From Betaproteobacteria bacterium (GTDB lineage Bacteria > Pseudomonadota > Gammaproteobacteria > Burkholderiales > SG8-39): a stretch of 64,000 bases of DNA. The stretch spans positions 1 through 64,000 of the forward strand of contig CANJRC010000007.1 in the NCBI GenBank assembly GCA_947476535.1, read 5' to 3'. The notes under the pieces were generated by a model. The model worked only from the letters and a program-made list of their open reading frames with translations, was not told where the DNA came from and did not search any database. This document shows, piece by piece, positions 40,679 to 51,888 of the stretch. A program made the position numbers and the translations under genes. Positions within the stretch are counted from its first letter, which is position 1; the number at the start of each line of letters is the position of its first letter.

Positions 40679-41606
40679 CGCGTTCACCATTCGGCCCGCC
40701 GTTGCTTTCGCCACCGCCGGTGCCGCCATTGATTTCGCGCGCCCAGAAAAAACGGTCGGGGATCAATTGGCCCATGCCGGGCCGAAAGCCGGCCGCCAGC
40801 GATTGCCAGGTGTATTCCTGCGCTTCGCGCACCGCCTCGGCCATGTCCAGGCCGTTGGCTAGGGTCGCGGCGATGGCGGAGGCCAGCGTGCAGCCCGAGC
40901 CGTGATAGGTGCCCGGCAGCCGCTCCCAGGTGTCGGTGCGGATCACGCCTTCTTCGCCATACAGCGTATTGATCACCTGCGGCGTGTTTTCATGGGTGCC
41001 GGTAATGAGCACGTATTCGCAGCCCATTGCCAGAATGCGTCGCGCGCACTCGGCGAGATCGGGATCGTCATCGGCATCGGCATCTTCCGAAGGATCGGGC
41101 GCGTTGCTTCCGTCCTCGTCATCATCGTCCGATGCCTGCATGACGGCGGCCCGGGCAAGGCGACGTGCTTCCTGGCTGTTGGGGGTGATGATGGTGGTTT
41201 GCGGCAACAGCAGTTCGCACAGCGCCGAGACCATGTCTTCGGAGGCCAGCTCATCGCCGCGCCCGGATGCCAGCACGGGGTCAAGGATCAGCGGGATGTC
41301 CGAATAATCGGCGACGACCTCGGCGATGGCAGCAATGTTTTCCACACTGCCGAGCATGCCGACCTTGAAAGCCACGACGGGCATGTCTTCCAGCACCAGC
41401 CGCGCCTGGTCGACGACCCAGTCCGGGTCGATGGCTAGGACGCCGTCCACGCCTGCCGTATCCTGGACGGTAATTGCGGTGACCACGGTCAGGGCGTGGC
41501 AACCCATGGACGCCAGGGTCAGCAGGTCGGCTTGAATGCCGGCGCCTCCGGTCGGGTCCGTGCCGGCAAAGACGAGCACGATGGGCGGGGGGGCGGAAGA
41601 GGCCAT
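40647..41606 (-). CDS. thiD: Hydroxymethylpyrimidine/phosphomethylpyrimidine kinase with acidic insert
   Basis: VLVFAGTDPTGGAGIQADLLTLASMGCHALTVVTAITVQDTAGV, YHGSGCTLASAIAATLANG; contains SDDDDEDGSNAPDPSEDADADDDPD. Confidence 0.92.
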   Translation of the reverse strand: MASSAPPPIVLVFAGTDPTGGAGIQADLLTLASMGCHALTVVTAITVQDTAGVDGVLAIDPDWVVDQARLVLEDMPVVAFKVGMLGSVENIAAIAEVVADYSDIPLILDPVLASGRGDELASEDMVSALCELLLPQTTIITPNSQEARRLARAAVMQASDDDDEDGSNAPDPSEDADADDDPDLAECARRILAMGCEYVLITGTHENTPQVINTLYGEEGVIRTDTWERLPGTYHGSGCTLASAIAATLANGLDMAEAVREAQEYTWQSLAAGFRPGMGQLIPDRFFWAREINGGTGGGESNGGPNGERGDGLSDGRND

Positions 41607-41740
41607 GTTTTCCGGTGGGGTGGACGAGCCAGGATGGCGGCTCAATGAAGACTGCCCCATTCTTGCGGTGACCAACGGTGGCGGCGCATGGGGCAACCGG
41701 GTAAGATGCGGCTTCCCATTGTAACCCATGCATTTTTCCG

Positions 41741-41926
41741 ATGACCGATGCTGCCCAGAACTACCAGACGTGGATGTGCCTGATTTGCGGCTATATATAT
41801 GACGAGGCTGCCGGTTCGCCGGAAGAGGGAATCGCCCCCGGCACGCGATGGGCGGATGTGCCCATCAACTGGACCTGCCCCGAATGCGGGGCCCGCAAGG
41901 AAGATTTCGAAATGGTGGCGGTGTAA
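41741..41926 (+). CDS. Rubredoxin
   Basis: MCLICGYIYDEAAGSPEEGIAPGTRWADVPINWTCPECGARKEDFEMV, two CxxCG motifs. Confidence 0.97.
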   Translation: MTDAAQNYQTWMCLICGYIYDEAAGSPEEGIAPGTRWADVPINWTCPECGARKEDFEMVAV

Positions 41927-42218
41927 CTCCACCACCAGGCGCGAGGTGCTGTTCCTCGCGCAAGACGTGCGACGCTTGCTCAATCGCCGTCACCCCGCCT
42001 CTTCGCTGCAACGCCAGCAGACTACCTGACCCTTCCCGCGCCGAGCACCCGGATTCGCGGCTGTCGGCGAACGGGCCTTTGCAGGCCGTGTTTTATGCCG
42101 TCAGAATATTTGCAACGCTTTGTTTTATCAGGGGTTGGCGGTATAGTCCGCGGCTAAGGCAGCGCCGCTGTGGCAGTTCCGTCTCGTGGCCGCTTGCCGA
42201 TCTCCTTGGGCAAAGACT

Positions 42219-42662
42219 GTGACCGAAACGGCGAAACCAGCGGCAGATGAGGCGGCGCAGGAGGAAGCCCTCGCAGTCAGGGACCTGCACGGCATCAAGG
42301 TGATGGTGATCGACGACTCGAACACCATCCGCCGCAGCGCCGAGATCTTCCTTGTTCAGGCCGGTTGTTCCGTGATCCTGGCCGAAGACGGCTTTGATGC
42401 CTTGTCGAAGATTGCAGATCATCAGCCCGACCTGGTGTTCTGCGACATCCTCATGCCGAGGCTGGATGGCTACCAGACCTGTTCCCTGATCAAGAAGAAT
42501 CCGCGCTTCGCGGGTACCCCCGTGGTAATGCTGTCCTCGAAGGACGGCCTGTTCGATCGCGCGCGCGGGCTCATGGTGGGATCCGACGAATACCTCACCA
42601 AGCCTTTCGACAAGGAAGCGCTGCTCAAAGTGGTCGGCAAGCACGTGCCGATGCGCACATGA
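42219..42662 (+). CDS. pilG: Twitching-motility response regulator PilG
   Basis: KVMVIDDSNTIRRSAEIFL, FCDILMPRLDGYQTC, TKPFDKEALL; first gene of a pilGHIJ-chpA block. Confidence 0.9.
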   Translation: MTETAKPAADEAAQEEALAVRDLHGIKVMVIDDSNTIRRSAEIFLVQAGCSVILAEDGFDALSKIADHQPDLVFCDILMPRLDGYQTCSLIKKNPRFAGTPVVMLSSKDGLFDRARGLMVGSDEYLTKPFDKEALLKVVGKHVPMRT

Positions 42663-43054
42663 TGGCAGCTTCCACCGCGGCAAATGCGGGAGCAGCCAAG
42701 AAGATTCTCATCGTCGACGATTCCCCCACGGAGCGGCAATTCCTGCTGGAAACCCTGTCCAAGAGCGGCTACCAGTGCATCGTCGCTGGAAGCGGCGAGG
42801 AAGCCGTGTTGAAGTCGCGCACCGAGATGCCGGATGTGATCCTGATGGATGTCGTGATGCCCGGCACCAATGGCTATCAGGCCACGCGCACCATCGCGCG
42901 AGAGCCCAGCACCAAGCATATTCCGGTCATCATGTGCACCAGCAAGTCTCAGGAGACTGACAAGGTCTGGGGCATGCGCCAAGGCGCCAAGGATTACCTG
43001 GTCAAACCCATCAACGCAAAGGAGCTGCTGGCCAAGATCGTCGCGCTGCCCTGA
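42659..43054 (+). CDS. pilH: Twitching-motility response regulator PilH
   Basis: [53 protein letters not shown]. Confidence 0.9.
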   Translation: MMAASTAANAGAAKKILIVDDSPTERQFLLETLSKSGYQCIVAGSGEEAVLKSRTEMPDVILMDVVMPGTNGYQATRTIAREPSTKHIPVIMCTSKSQETDKVWGMRQGAKDYLVKPINAKELLAKIVALP

Positions 43055-43092
43055 TTGCGGTGGACTCAGCAGCGGCACATGCCGGTATCGTC

Positions 43093-43611
43093 ATGGAAAC
43101 AAGACCAAGCCTGCGTAAGTTCCAGGAGTCGCTCGCCGCGCGATTGCGCGAAGCGGCGGGAGAGCCGGTGTCGACATCCCGGCTCGGCCTGCAGTCAGGT
43201 GCTCGCAACTGGATGCTGAAGCTGGAGGATGCCGGTGAGATCGTGCCGGTGCCGGATGTCACCCCGGTGCCGCTGACCAAGCCATGGTTTCTTGGTCTGG
43301 CCAACGTGCGTGGCGTTCTGGTGAGCGTGGTGGACTTGTCGCGCTTTGCCGGGGGCCCCGCCACGGCGCGCACGCCCGAAGCGCGCATCGTGCTGGCGGC
43401 TGATCGCTACCAAGCACGGGCCGGCATACTGGTGGACCGCATGCTGGGCCTGCGCGTAATCGAGCACATGAAGCCGGGTCAGGTGGACGCGGGCGCAAGG
43501 CCGTCGTGGGCGGGCGCAGATTTGCTGGACGCAGACGGGCGGTGCTGGACAGAACTGGAAATGCAGCGCCTCGTCACGGGTGAAGAGTTCTTGCAGGCAG
43601 GCGTGTCGTGA
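43093..43611 (+). CDS. pilI: CheW-like adaptor PilI
   Basis: [45 protein letters not shown]. Confidence 0.88.
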   Translation: METRPSLRKFQESLAARLREAAGEPVSTSRLGLQSGARNWMLKLEDAGEIVPVPDVTPVPLTKPWFLGLANVRGVLVSVVDLSRFAGGPATARTPEARIVLAADRYQARAGILVDRMLGLRVIEHMKPGQVDAGARPSWAGADLLDADGRCWTELEMQRLVTGEEFLQAGVS

Positions 43612-43666
43612 TGCGCGCAGGCGTGGAATGGTTGGCGCAGGCAATGCTGCGCATGGGGAGGCAGTC

Positions 43667-45862
43667 ATGGCGTTGAAGATTCCCGGTTGGATCGGCAAGG
43701 GGAAGAAGCCCGCGGCGGGTAACGTGAAAGCGGGGCAGGGCAGTGTAGCGGCAGGCGACAGGAAGGCGGCCGCACCCGCCGATACGGCGCAAGGCAAGCC
43801 CCCCGCGACACGCGCCTCCGCGCGGCCGCTGCCGTTGATCGGCAAGCTGCCTGTGCTGCGGCAATACATCCTGCTGGGAACGGTACTGCTTGCGACGATC
43901 TTCATCGCGGTCGTCACCATCGTGTTCGACAATCGCCAGGCGACGCACAGTGCCATCTACCTCTCAACCGGGGCCAACATGCGCATGCTGACGCAGCGCA
44001 TTGCCAAGTCCACCCAGGATGCGCTCACCGGCAACGCGGCCGCATTCCGCCAGTTGCAGGAGTCGCGCGAGCAATTCGTGTCTGGCATGAGCCTGCTCAC
44101 GCAAGGCGGCGTCTCCTCGGGCGTGAATGTCCCCCCCAGCTCCGATGTGGTGCAGCCGGTGCTCGACGTGCTGAAAAATGGCTGGGACCAGACCGAGCGC
44201 AGCGTGAGCGTTGTGCTGGCGCAGCAAAAGAACCTCGTCGGCCTTGGCGCCGCAGTGCGCTCCATCAACAGCAGCAATCCGGCACTGCTGGACCTTGCCG
44301 AGCAGGTGCAGACTGCCAAGGTTCAGGCCAACGCGCCGGCACGCGAGGTCTCGGCGTCGGCGCGCATGGTGACGCTGACACAGCGCCTGGCCAAGAATGC
44401 CAATGCCCTGATGGGCGGGGACGTCATCGATCCGCAGATTGCCTCGCAGATCGACCGCGATGCGGCGGCCTTCAGTGAATTGCTCTCGGGGTTGCAGAAG
44501 GGCGGCGAGGGCGCGCGCAAGCCCACGGACGCCCAGGCGCAGCAGCGTCTGGTCGACCTGGAAGGCGCTTACGGCGCGTTCCAGGCGGCAATGAATTCAA
44601 TCGTCGGCAACCTGCAGCCGTTGGTGAACGCCAGGATCGCGTCGCGCCGTGTGGTGGACGAATCCGAGGCACTGCTCGCCACCACGCAAAAGATGGTCGA
44701 GGTCTACGAGCAGGAACTTGCCGGTCGCGCGGCCAACTTCATCGTTCTGACGCTGGTGTTGCTGCTGTCGGCGGGCATCGTCTGGGCCATGGTGCGGGTG
44801 TACGTCACCGATGAGCGCCTGCGCAGCGAGGAGGCCGAGCGCCAGCGCGTCAAGGCCGACATGCAGAACCAGGCCAACCAGGATGCCATCCTGCGGCTGA
44901 TGAATGAAATGGGCAGCATCGCCGACGGCGACCTGCGCGTGCGGGCGACAGTCAATGAGGACATCACCGGCGCCATCGCGGACTCGGTGAACTTCACCGT
45001 GGAGGAACTGGCCAAGCTGGTGGGCCGCATCAACGACACCGCCGAGCAGGTGTCCACTGCGGCGGCGGGCGCCCAGATCACCTCGACGCAGCTCCTAGCG
45101 GCTGCCGACTACCAGTCGCGTGAAATCAAGCAGACTAGCGCTTCGGTGCTCAATACGGCGCGCGCGATGAACAAGATGACGGCCAGCGCCAACCAATCGG
45201 CGCAAGTGGCGAAACAGTCGCTGGATGCCGCGGGCAAGGGCGCGCAGGCCGTGCACGACGCCATCTCCGGCATGAACGAGATCCGCGACCAGATCCAGGA
45301 AACGTCCAAGCGCATCAAGCGGCTGGGCGAATCCTCGCAGGAGATCGGCGAGATCGTGGACCTCATCGCCGACATCACCGAGCAGACCAACGTCCTGGCG
45401 TTGAACGCGGCAATCCAGGCGGCCAGCGCCGGCGAAGCGGGGCGCGGGTTTTCCGTCGTTGCCGAGGAAGTGCAGCGGCTGGCGGAACGTTCGGCCGAGG
45501 CGACCAAGCAGATCGGCGCCATCGTCAAGATCATCCAGACCGACACCCATGACGCGGTGGGCGCCATGGAGCGCAGCACCCAGGGCGTGGTCGAGGGCGC
45601 GCGGCTCTCCGATGCGGCGGGTCGCGCGCTGGCCGAGATCGAGGAAGTGTCGAAGAAGCTCGCGGCACTGATCGCGGAAATCGTCACCACCACGAACGCG
45701 CAGGCCCGGTCGGCCACCGCGGCGGCGGGCAGCATGGGCGACATCCTGCGGATCACGCAGCAGGCCTCTGAAGGCACGCAGCGCACGGCCAACGCCATTG
45801 CGCAGCTCTCGGGGCTTGCCGCGGCGCTGAAGGAATCCGTCTCGAATTTCAAGATCGGTTAG
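43667..45862 (+). CDS. pilJ: Methyl-accepting chemotaxis protein PilJ
   Basis: Two TM segments around a periplasmic PilJ-type domain; signalling tip [56 protein letters not shown]. Confidence 0.93.
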   Translation: MALKIPGWIGKGKKPAAGNVKAGQGSVAAGDRKAAAPADTAQGKPPATRASARPLPLIGKLPVLRQYILLGTVLLATIFIAVVTIVFDNRQATHSAIYLSTGANMRMLTQRIAKSTQDALTGNAAAFRQLQESREQFVSGMSLLTQGGVSSGVNVPPSSDVVQPVLDVLKNGWDQTERSVSVVLAQQKNLVGLGAAVRSINSSNPALLDLAEQVQTAKVQANAPAREVSASARMVTLTQRLAKNANALMGGDVIDPQIASQIDRDAAAFSELLSGLQKGGEGARKPTDAQAQQRLVDLEGAYGAFQAAMNSIVGNLQPLVNARIASRRVVDESEALLATTQKMVEVYEQELAGRAANFIVLTLVLLLSAGIVWAMVRVYVTDERLRSEEAERQRVKADMQNQANQDAILRLMNEMGSIADGDLRVRATVNEDITGAIADSVNFTVEELAKLVGRINDTAEQVSTAAAGAQITSTQLLAAADYQSREIKQTSASVLNTARAMNKMTASANQSAQVAKQSLDAAGKGAQAVHDAISGMNEIRDQIQETSKRIKRLGESSQEIGEIVDLIADITEQTNVLALNAAIQAASAGEAGRGFSVVAEEVQRLAERSAEATKQIGAIVKIIQTDTHDAVGAMERSTQGVVEGARLSDAAGRALAEIEEVSKKLAALIAEIVTTTNAQARSATAAAGSMGDILRITQQASEGTQRTANAIAQLSGLAAALKESVSNFKIG

Positions 45863-45883
45863 GCGCGCGTCACCGACCGCGAC

Positions 45884-48800
45884 ATGACCCCTGCCATGAC
45901 CTCTACGACCGCCACGCGCGCCGCATTCGACACGGGACCGCTATCTTGGGTGAAGAGCGAGATCGATCTCGCACTGCAGCGCACTCTCAAGTCTCTGGAA
46001 GGTGGCGCGGCGAAGGACGCGCTGTCGAACCTGCACCAGGCGGCAGGCGCCCTGCAGATCGTGGGCCTGGACGGCGTCACGCGCGTGATGGAGGAGCTCG
46101 AAGCACTGTTGGCCGACCTGGAAAAGGCGGCGCTGCCCAGGAGCGAGGAGAACCTGGCCACTGCAGCGCGTGGCGTCTCCGCCATCGCCACTTACCTCGA
46201 CCAGCTGATGGCGGGGGCCAACAACCAGCCGCTTCGCCTCCTCCCGGTGTACGGCGAATTGCTGGCCGCGCGCGACCCGGCTCGCGTCGCCGATCCGGTG
46301 GACCTGTATTGCCCGAACATGAGTTACCGGCCACCGCGGCGAGAGAAGGTGCCGGTGGCACTGCACCCTGGGGAGGCTGCGAACTATTTTCGCGAACAGC
46401 GTGTGCGCTTCCAGCGCGGCTTCGTCAGTTGGCTGAAGAAGGATCCCGGTGGTATTGCCGACATGCATGGCGCGGTCGATGCGATCGAACGCACGCAGGG
46501 ACCGACCCCGCAGCGGACCTTCTGGTGGGCCGCGTTGGCCTATTTCGATGCGTTGGCGCGCAACGGCCTGCCGCCAGCGCTCGATGCGCGTCGCCTGTGC
46601 AATCGCATCGAGACGCAGATACGCCGCCTTGGCGAGGGCTCGCAGAATGTTGCCGAACGCCTGTTGCGCGAAACGCTTTACTACGTGGCGCAGGCGCATC
46701 CTGTCAGTGATCTCGTGCGCCAGGTGCAGGAGACGTTTCATCTGCAGACCACGCTGCCGGCCGCCGAAGCGGCGGCACAGGCCGCGCCCCCGGCCGCGAT
46801 CAAGCCGGCGCACGACTTGCTGCTGCAGGCCAAGGAATCCTGGAACCGCTTCGCCGCGGGGCACCCCTCGGCGCTGCCCGCCTTCAACAGCGCCGCGCAG
46901 GCGCTCGCGACGCGCAGCATCGACCTGGGCCCGCCCGCCCTGATCAAGCTGGTTGCGCGCATCGTGGAGACGGGCGAATGGGCAGGGCGCGAGGCGGGGA
47001 GCATGAACGAGGCGGTTGCGCTCGAGCAGGCGGTGGCGCTGCTTCTGGCCGAACACGCGCTGGATCGAATGTCCGAGGGCACCCTGTCTGGCGATGATGC
47101 CGATTTTGCGCGCAATAGCGCATTCGTGTGCGAACGTCTCGCCACCGGGATGCAGGGCAAGCTGCTGCGCACGGCGCCGGGCGTGGCCTTGCTCGACGAC
47201 ATGTCGCGGCACGCGCAACAGCGACTGATGGTGAACCAGGTCGTCGCCGAGATGCAGCAGAGCCTGCGCGAAGTCGAATCGGTTCTGGACGAGTTCTTCC
47301 GCGACCCAAGCGCCGCGAAACGCGCCAGGCTGGCGACGCTGGACCGGCCGCTGACCCAGCTGGATGGTGCGCTCGACGTGCTGGGGGAGTCGCGGGCGCG
47401 CGCCACGCTCGACTCGGCGGTGAGCGAAATTGCACGCATCGCCGAACCGGCCTACACGCCCGAACAGTCGGAATTCGAGGCCATTGCGCAGCCTCTATCG
47501 GGACTGGGTTTCTATATCGAGGCGCTGGCACGCGGCGAAGCCGATTTCGACGCCATCATGGCGCCGATCCTGAAAGTGACCGTGCACGCGGGCGAGGCGG
47601 GCGCCGAAGCGGCGCCTTCCATGTCAAACGCGACGGCGTCCATCGAGGTGCAACTCGCGACCCAGCAGGAAAAGGCACAGGCGCTGTTCGAGCAGTGGAA
47701 GCGCACTCCGGACAACGTGCAACTGAAGGCCGAGCTCAAGAAGGACCTGGAGGCCATTCGCGTCGATGCGGGATTGATTGCCGACGCTGCGCTCGAACAA
47801 AGGGCCACCGAAGCGCTCAAATTGATCGAGAGCACGGGCTTGTCCATGGCACCAGAACTCGCGCAGGCGGTGAAAGGTGTCGCACCCGCGGCTGCCGCAG
47901 GCGCCGAAACCTCTCCGGAGGCGGCGCGGCTTCTCGAGGCCAGCACCGAGTCGGTGGATGCGGAACTGTTGTCGGTCTACCTGGATGAGGCTGGTGAAGT
48001 GCTCTCCGCCATCGCGGAGAATCTTGCCTTGCTGCGCGAGCGGACCAATGACGCTGGAGTGCTCACGGCGGTGCGGCGCGGATTCCATACGCTCAAGGGC
48101 AGTGGCCGCATGGTGGGCCTCATGCGGCTGGGCGAAACGGCATGGGCGGTGGAGAAGACGCTCAACCGCTGGCTCCAAGAAGAGCGCGTCGCAACGCAGG
48201 CATTGCTGGACATGGTTGCGCGCGCGCACGTCTACTTTGCCGACGCCGTCGCCCGGCTGCAGGCGGGCGGCGTCGCTGCCGACGAAGCTGAGTTGCTTGC
48301 AATCGTGGAGGCATTGAAGAACGATTTGGCGCCAGCGGCAGCCACGGGGCAGACAGTGGCGGCGGAGACTGTTCCGGTGGTTGCCGTTGCGCCGCCTGTT
48401 GCGCGGCCCGTCGCCGTCCCGGCTCCCGAGGCGGCAGTCCCGTCCGACGAAGCGAGCGTCATGCTCGGCGAGAACAGCGTGTCTGTCACGTTATTTACGC
48501 TCTTCAGTGGGGAGGCGCACGCCTTGCTGCGGACGATCCACGAAGAGCATGAAACGCTGAAGAATCACGGGGTCATCAGCGACGCCTTGTTGCGGGCAAC
48601 GCATACCCTCGCCGGCATTGCGGGCACGGTGCAGCTCGGGGTGCTGCGCGAGCTTGCGCGTGCGTTTGAGTCGGCGCTGTCACGCCTTTCGATGGAGTCC
48701 CTGTCTGCCGACGAAGAGCAGCTGGTCAGTGATGCCATCGAGGCGCTCGATACCATGGTCTCGGCGGCGGTGATGTTGCGCATGCCGGTGCCGCAACCCG

Positions 48801-51304
48801 TGTTGATGGATCGGCTCGTGGCGGTCTTCGGAGCCCCTGCGGCTGTGCTGGCGCCTGTCGAGTTTCATCGCGACGCGTCCACCGATCTGCTCCCCGAGGA
48901 AGAGGCGGTCCTGCCGCGGGCCGATGACGCGCCTCCCGGCGCGGAGGCGCCACGAATCGCGCTGGTCGTTCCCGCCGGCGTCGCCCCGAGCGGGGACGCG
49001 GATGCCGTGGTGGAAAAACGCCGGCAGCGCCCCGATGACGAGATCGATCCGCAACTGCTCGAGGTCTTCGTCGAAGAGGCGGCCGAACTGATGCCCGCCA
49101 TCGGTGCCGCGTTCCGCGCGTGGCGCGCGGCTCCCGACAATCGCGAAACCGCGCGCTCCCTGCAGCGGCTGCTGCATACCTTCAAGGGCGGCGCGCGCAT
49201 GGCCGGCGCCATGGGCCTTGGCGAGCTCACGCATGCCACCGAGTCGCGCATCGAGAAAGCCCTTGCATTGAAAGGTCTCCCGGCGAGCCTGTTCGATGAA
49301 CTCGAGGGGGCGATCGACCGCATTGGCAACCTGTATGACCAGCTGGCGGCAGGTGAGGTCGCCGGGGCCTCCGCGGTGACGGCGGCGCCGGTGACGGTTG
49401 CCCCGGTTATGGGCAAGATTGCGCCCGCGAAGCCCATTGTCGAAGCGGGCACGCCGCTGGCCCGGGAAGGCGATGCCGCGCGACCGATGTTGCGGGTGCG
49501 CGCCGACATGATCGACCGCCTGGTCAACCAGGCGGGCGAAGTGTCGATCGCCCGTAGCCGCATCGAGGCCGAGATGCGTTCGCTGAAGGCCGCGATGAAC
49601 GAACTGACCGACAACGTCGTGAAGCTGCGTGGCCAGCTGCGCGAAATCGAGATCCAGGCCGAGTCGCAGATGCAGGCGCGCGCGGCCGACACGCGCGGCA
49701 AGGACGGGTTCGACCCGCTGGAGTTCGACCGGTTCACGCGCTTCCAGGAGCTGACCCGGCTGATGGCCGAGTCGGTGAACGACGTGCAGACGGTCCACCA
49801 GAGCCTGCTGCACGCCACCAACAGCACGGAGACCGCGCTGGTGACGCAGGCGCGCATGAATCGCGACCTGCAGCAGGATCTGATGCGCGTGCGCATGGTG
49901 CCTTTCGCCAGCCTGGCCGAACGCCTCTATCGGATCGTGCGACAGACCGCCAAGGGCCTGGGCAAGCGCGCCAACCTGGACATTCGCGGCGGGACGACGG
50001 AACTCGATCGCGCGGTACTCGAGCGCATCACCGGGCCCTTCGAGCACTTGCTGCGCAACGCCGTGAGCCACGGCATCGAGGTGCCGGAAGTGCGAGCCGC
50101 CGCGGGGAAGCCCGAGATGGGGGACATCCGCCTGGAAGTGTCGCAGGAAGGCAACGAAGTCCGGCTGGCGCTGGCCGATGACGGCGCGGGGCTCGACCTT
50201 GCGCGCATTCGCGCCAAGGCGCTGGAGATCGGCGCCCTGAAAGCGGGGGACACGCCCAGTGACGCTGAGGTGGCCGACCTGATTTTCCATCCCGGGCTGT
50301 CGACGGCGGAAACCCTGACCGAAGTCTCCGGCCGTGGTGTCGGCATGGACGTGGTGCGTACCGAGACTGCAGCGCTGGGCGGGCGGGTGGAAGTCAGCTT
50401 TACACCAGGCGCCGGATCGCGCTTTACCATCTACCTGCCCCTGACACTTGCAGTGACCCAGGCCGTGCTGGTGCGCGTGGGTACGCGCACCTTCGCCGTG
50501 CCGGCGGTGATGGTCGAGCACGTGTCGCAATTCGGTCCCGACCAGATCGAGGCGGCGTGGCGGGATCGCGCCGCTGCGTGGCAGGAACGACGGCTCACGT
50601 TCCATTACCTGCCGCACCTGATCGGCCAGGAGGATGCCGTGCCCGAGCACAAGCGCTCATCGTCGGTGCTGTTCCTCAAGAGTGGCAGCAACGCTATTGC
50701 GTTGCATGTGGACGACATCACCGGCAGCAACCAAGAGGTGGTGGTGAAGGCGGTCGGTCCGCAATTGCAGCGCCTGCCCGGCATCACCGGGGCCACGGTG
50801 CTCGGATCTGGCGAGATCGCGCTGATCATCAATCCGGTCCTGCTTGCGCAGCAGATGGCGTTGCGCCACGCGGCACTGCTCGCCGCGCCGCCCGCAGCGG
50901 CGGTAGCGCCGCAACCCGAGCCCGCGGCACCCCCGACGGTGATGGTGGTCGACGATTCGCTCACCGTGCGCAAGTTCACCGGACGACTCATCGAGCGCCA
51001 GGGCTATAAGCTGATGGTGGCCCGTGATGGCGTCGAGGCCCTGGAGAAGCTTCAGGAAACCCTCCCCGACGTGATGCTGGTGGACATCGAAATGCCGCGC
51101 ATGGACGGCTTCGAGCTGACGCGCAATGTGCGCGTCGATCCGCGGCTAGCGCATATCCCCATCGTCATCATCTCCTCGCGCACCGCCGAAAAGCACCGCA
51201 AGCACGCCAGTGAAATAGGCGTGGACGCCTTCCTCGGCAAACCCTACCCCGAGGACGAATTGCTGGCACTCATTGCCGGTTTCGTGAAGCGGGCTGCAGC
51301 CTGA
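45884..51304 (+). CDS. chpA: Hybrid CheA-type histidine kinase with multiple Hpt domains, CheW and REC (ChpA/PilL)
   Basis: 1806 aa; FHTLKGSGRMVG, THTLAGIAGTVQ, LHTFKGGARMAG; kinase core ERITGPFEHLLRNAVSHGIEVPE; C-terminal MVVDDSLTVRKFTGRLIERQGY. Confidence 0.93.
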   Translation: MTPAMTSTTATRAAFDTGPLSWVKSEIDLALQRTLKSLEGGAAKDALSNLHQAAGALQIVGLDGVTRVMEELEALLADLEKAALPRSEENLATAARGVSAIATYLDQLMAGANNQPLRLLPVYGELLAARDPARVADPVDLYCPNMSYRPPRREKVPVALHPGEAANYFREQRVRFQRGFVSWLKKDPGGIADMHGAVDAIERTQGPTPQRTFWWAALAYFDALARNGLPPALDARRLCNRIETQIRRLGEGSQNVAERLLRETLYYVAQAHPVSDLVRQVQETFHLQTTLPAAEAAAQAAPPAAIKPAHDLLLQAKESWNRFAAGHPSALPAFNSAAQALATRSIDLGPPALIKLVARIVETGEWAGREAGSMNEAVALEQAVALLLAEHALDRMSEGTLSGDDADFARNSAFVCERLATGMQGKLLRTAPGVALLDDMSRHAQQRLMVNQVVAEMQQSLREVESVLDEFFRDPSAAKRARLATLDRPLTQLDGALDVLGESRARATLDSAVSEIARIAEPAYTPEQSEFEAIAQPLSGLGFYIEALARGEADFDAIMAPILKVTVHAGEAGAEAAPSMSNATASIEVQLATQQEKAQALFEQWKRTPDNVQLKAELKKDLEAIRVDAGLIADAALEQRATEALKLIESTGLSMAPELAQAVKGVAPAAAAGAETSPEAARLLEASTESVDAELLSVYLDEAGEVLSAIAENLALLRERTNDAGVLTAVRRGFHTLKGSGRMVGLMRLGETAWAVEKTLNRWLQEERVATQALLDMVARAHVYFADAVARLQAGGVAADEAELLAIVEALKNDLAPAAATGQTVAAETVPVVAVAPPVARPVAVPAPEAAVPSDEASVMLGENSVSVTLFTLFSGEAHALLRTIHEEHETLKNHGVISDALLRATHTLAGIAGTVQLGVLRELARAFESALSRLSMESLSADEEQLVSDAIEALDTMVSAAVMLRMPVPQPVLMDRLVAVFGAPAAVLAPVEFHRDASTDLLPEEEAVLPRADDAPPGAEAPRIALVVPAGVAPSGDADAVVEKRRQRPDDEIDPQLLEVFVEEAAELMPAIGAAFRAWRAAPDNRETARSLQRLLHTFKGGARMAGAMGLGELTHATESRIEKALALKGLPASLFDELEGAIDRIGNLYDQLAAGEVAGASAVTAAPVTVAPVMGKIAPAKPIVEAGTPLAREGDAARPMLRVRADMIDRLVNQAGEVSIARSRIEAEMRSLKAAMNELTDNVVKLRGQLREIEIQAESQMQARAADTRGKDGFDPLEFDRFTRFQELTRLMAESVNDVQTVHQSLLHATNSTETALVTQARMNRDLQQDLMRVRMVPFASLAERLYRIVRQTAKGLGKRANLDIRGGTTELDRAVLERITGPFEHLLRNAVSHGIEVPEVRAAAGKPEMGDIRLEVSQEGNEVRLALADDGAGLDLARIRAKALEIGALKAGDTPSDAEVADLIFHPGLSTAETLTEVSGRGVGMDVVRTETAALGGRVEVSFTPGAGSRFTIYLPLTLAVTQAVLVRVGTRTFAVPAVMVEHVSQFGPDQIEAAWRDRAAAWQERRLTFHYLPHLIGQEDAVPEHKRSSSVLFLKSGSNAIALHVDDITGSNQEVVVKAVGPQLQRLPGITGATVLGSGEIALIINPVLLAQQMALRHAALLAAPPAAAVAPQPEPAAPPTVMVVDDSLTVRKFTGRLIERQGYKLMVARDGVEALEKLQETLPDVMLVDIEMPRMDGFELTRNVRVDPRLAHIPIVIISSRTAEKHRKHASEIGVDAFLGKPYPEDELLALIAGFVKRAAA

Positions 51305-51594
51305 CGCCAGGTCGCGGCCGAGCGGCGATGCGCGACAACGATTGCACTGCCGGCGCAGGCGCAATGGCCCCGATCCCGCCTGTTTGACAACATTGGCGAT
51401 TGGGCGCAGAGTCCCATCCGCAATCTACGTTCTGGCCTGCCTTCTTCAGCTACCCGTCCGGTTCCGGACGGTCCACTACCAAGTCATCCACCACGCAAAG
51501 GTTGTTCGCTACCGCGCCCGAGTTGTGCGCGGACCAGCACCTGGTGTTGCGGTGATGTTGTGACTCCCAGGTGTGTATTTCTACGGAGGCCAGA

Positions 51595-51798
51595 ATGGCT
51601 ACAGGTACAGTAAAGTGGTTCAACGCCACCAAGGGTTTTGGATTCATCCAGCCCGAAGGCGGATCTAAGGATGTGTTCGTTCACATCAGCGCGGTGGAGA
51701 AGTCCGGGCTAGGCACGCTGAATGAAGGCCAGCGCGTCAGCTTCGACATCGTCACCGAGCGCGGCAAGCAGTCCGCGGGCAATCTCAAGGCGGCCTAA
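51595..51798 (+). CDS. Cold-shock protein (CspA family)
   Basis: [39 protein letters not shown]. Confidence 0.97.
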   Translation: MATGTVKWFNATKGFGFIQPEGGSKDVFVHISAVEKSGLGTLNEGQRVSFDIVTERGKQSAGNLKAA

Positions 51799-51823
51799 AT
51801 CCGTCCCTGACTTTTCCTGTGGT

Positions 51824-51888
51824 GGAGGGGCATATTGCCTCTCCTGCCCGAGCGGCCCGGACAGTGATGTCGCGGGCCGTTTGCTTTT
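51824..51888 (+). terminator. Tandem hairpins downstream of the csp gene, putative terminator
   Basis: GGAGGGGCA-TAT-TGCCTCTCC (51824-51844, one G:U) then CGGCCCG-N13-CGGGCCG (51853-51879) followed by TTTGCTTTT. Confidence 0.5.

Noticed and set aside
41939-41961. GCGCGAGG-TGCTGTT-CCTCGCGC hairpin after rubredoxin as a terminator
   Set aside because: Perfect 8-bp stem but no T tract follows; not enough to call an intrinsic terminator
42120-42147. TTGTTT-N16-TATAGT as a sigma70 promoter for pilG
   Set aside because: Plausible position but weak -35 and short spacer; recorded only as a possibility
48680-50650. 656-aa minus-strand ORF opposite chpA
   Set aside because: Lies wholly antisense to a strongly supported CheA-type gene; low-complexity His/Arg/Gly/Ala composition is typical of spurious ORFs in high-GC DNA
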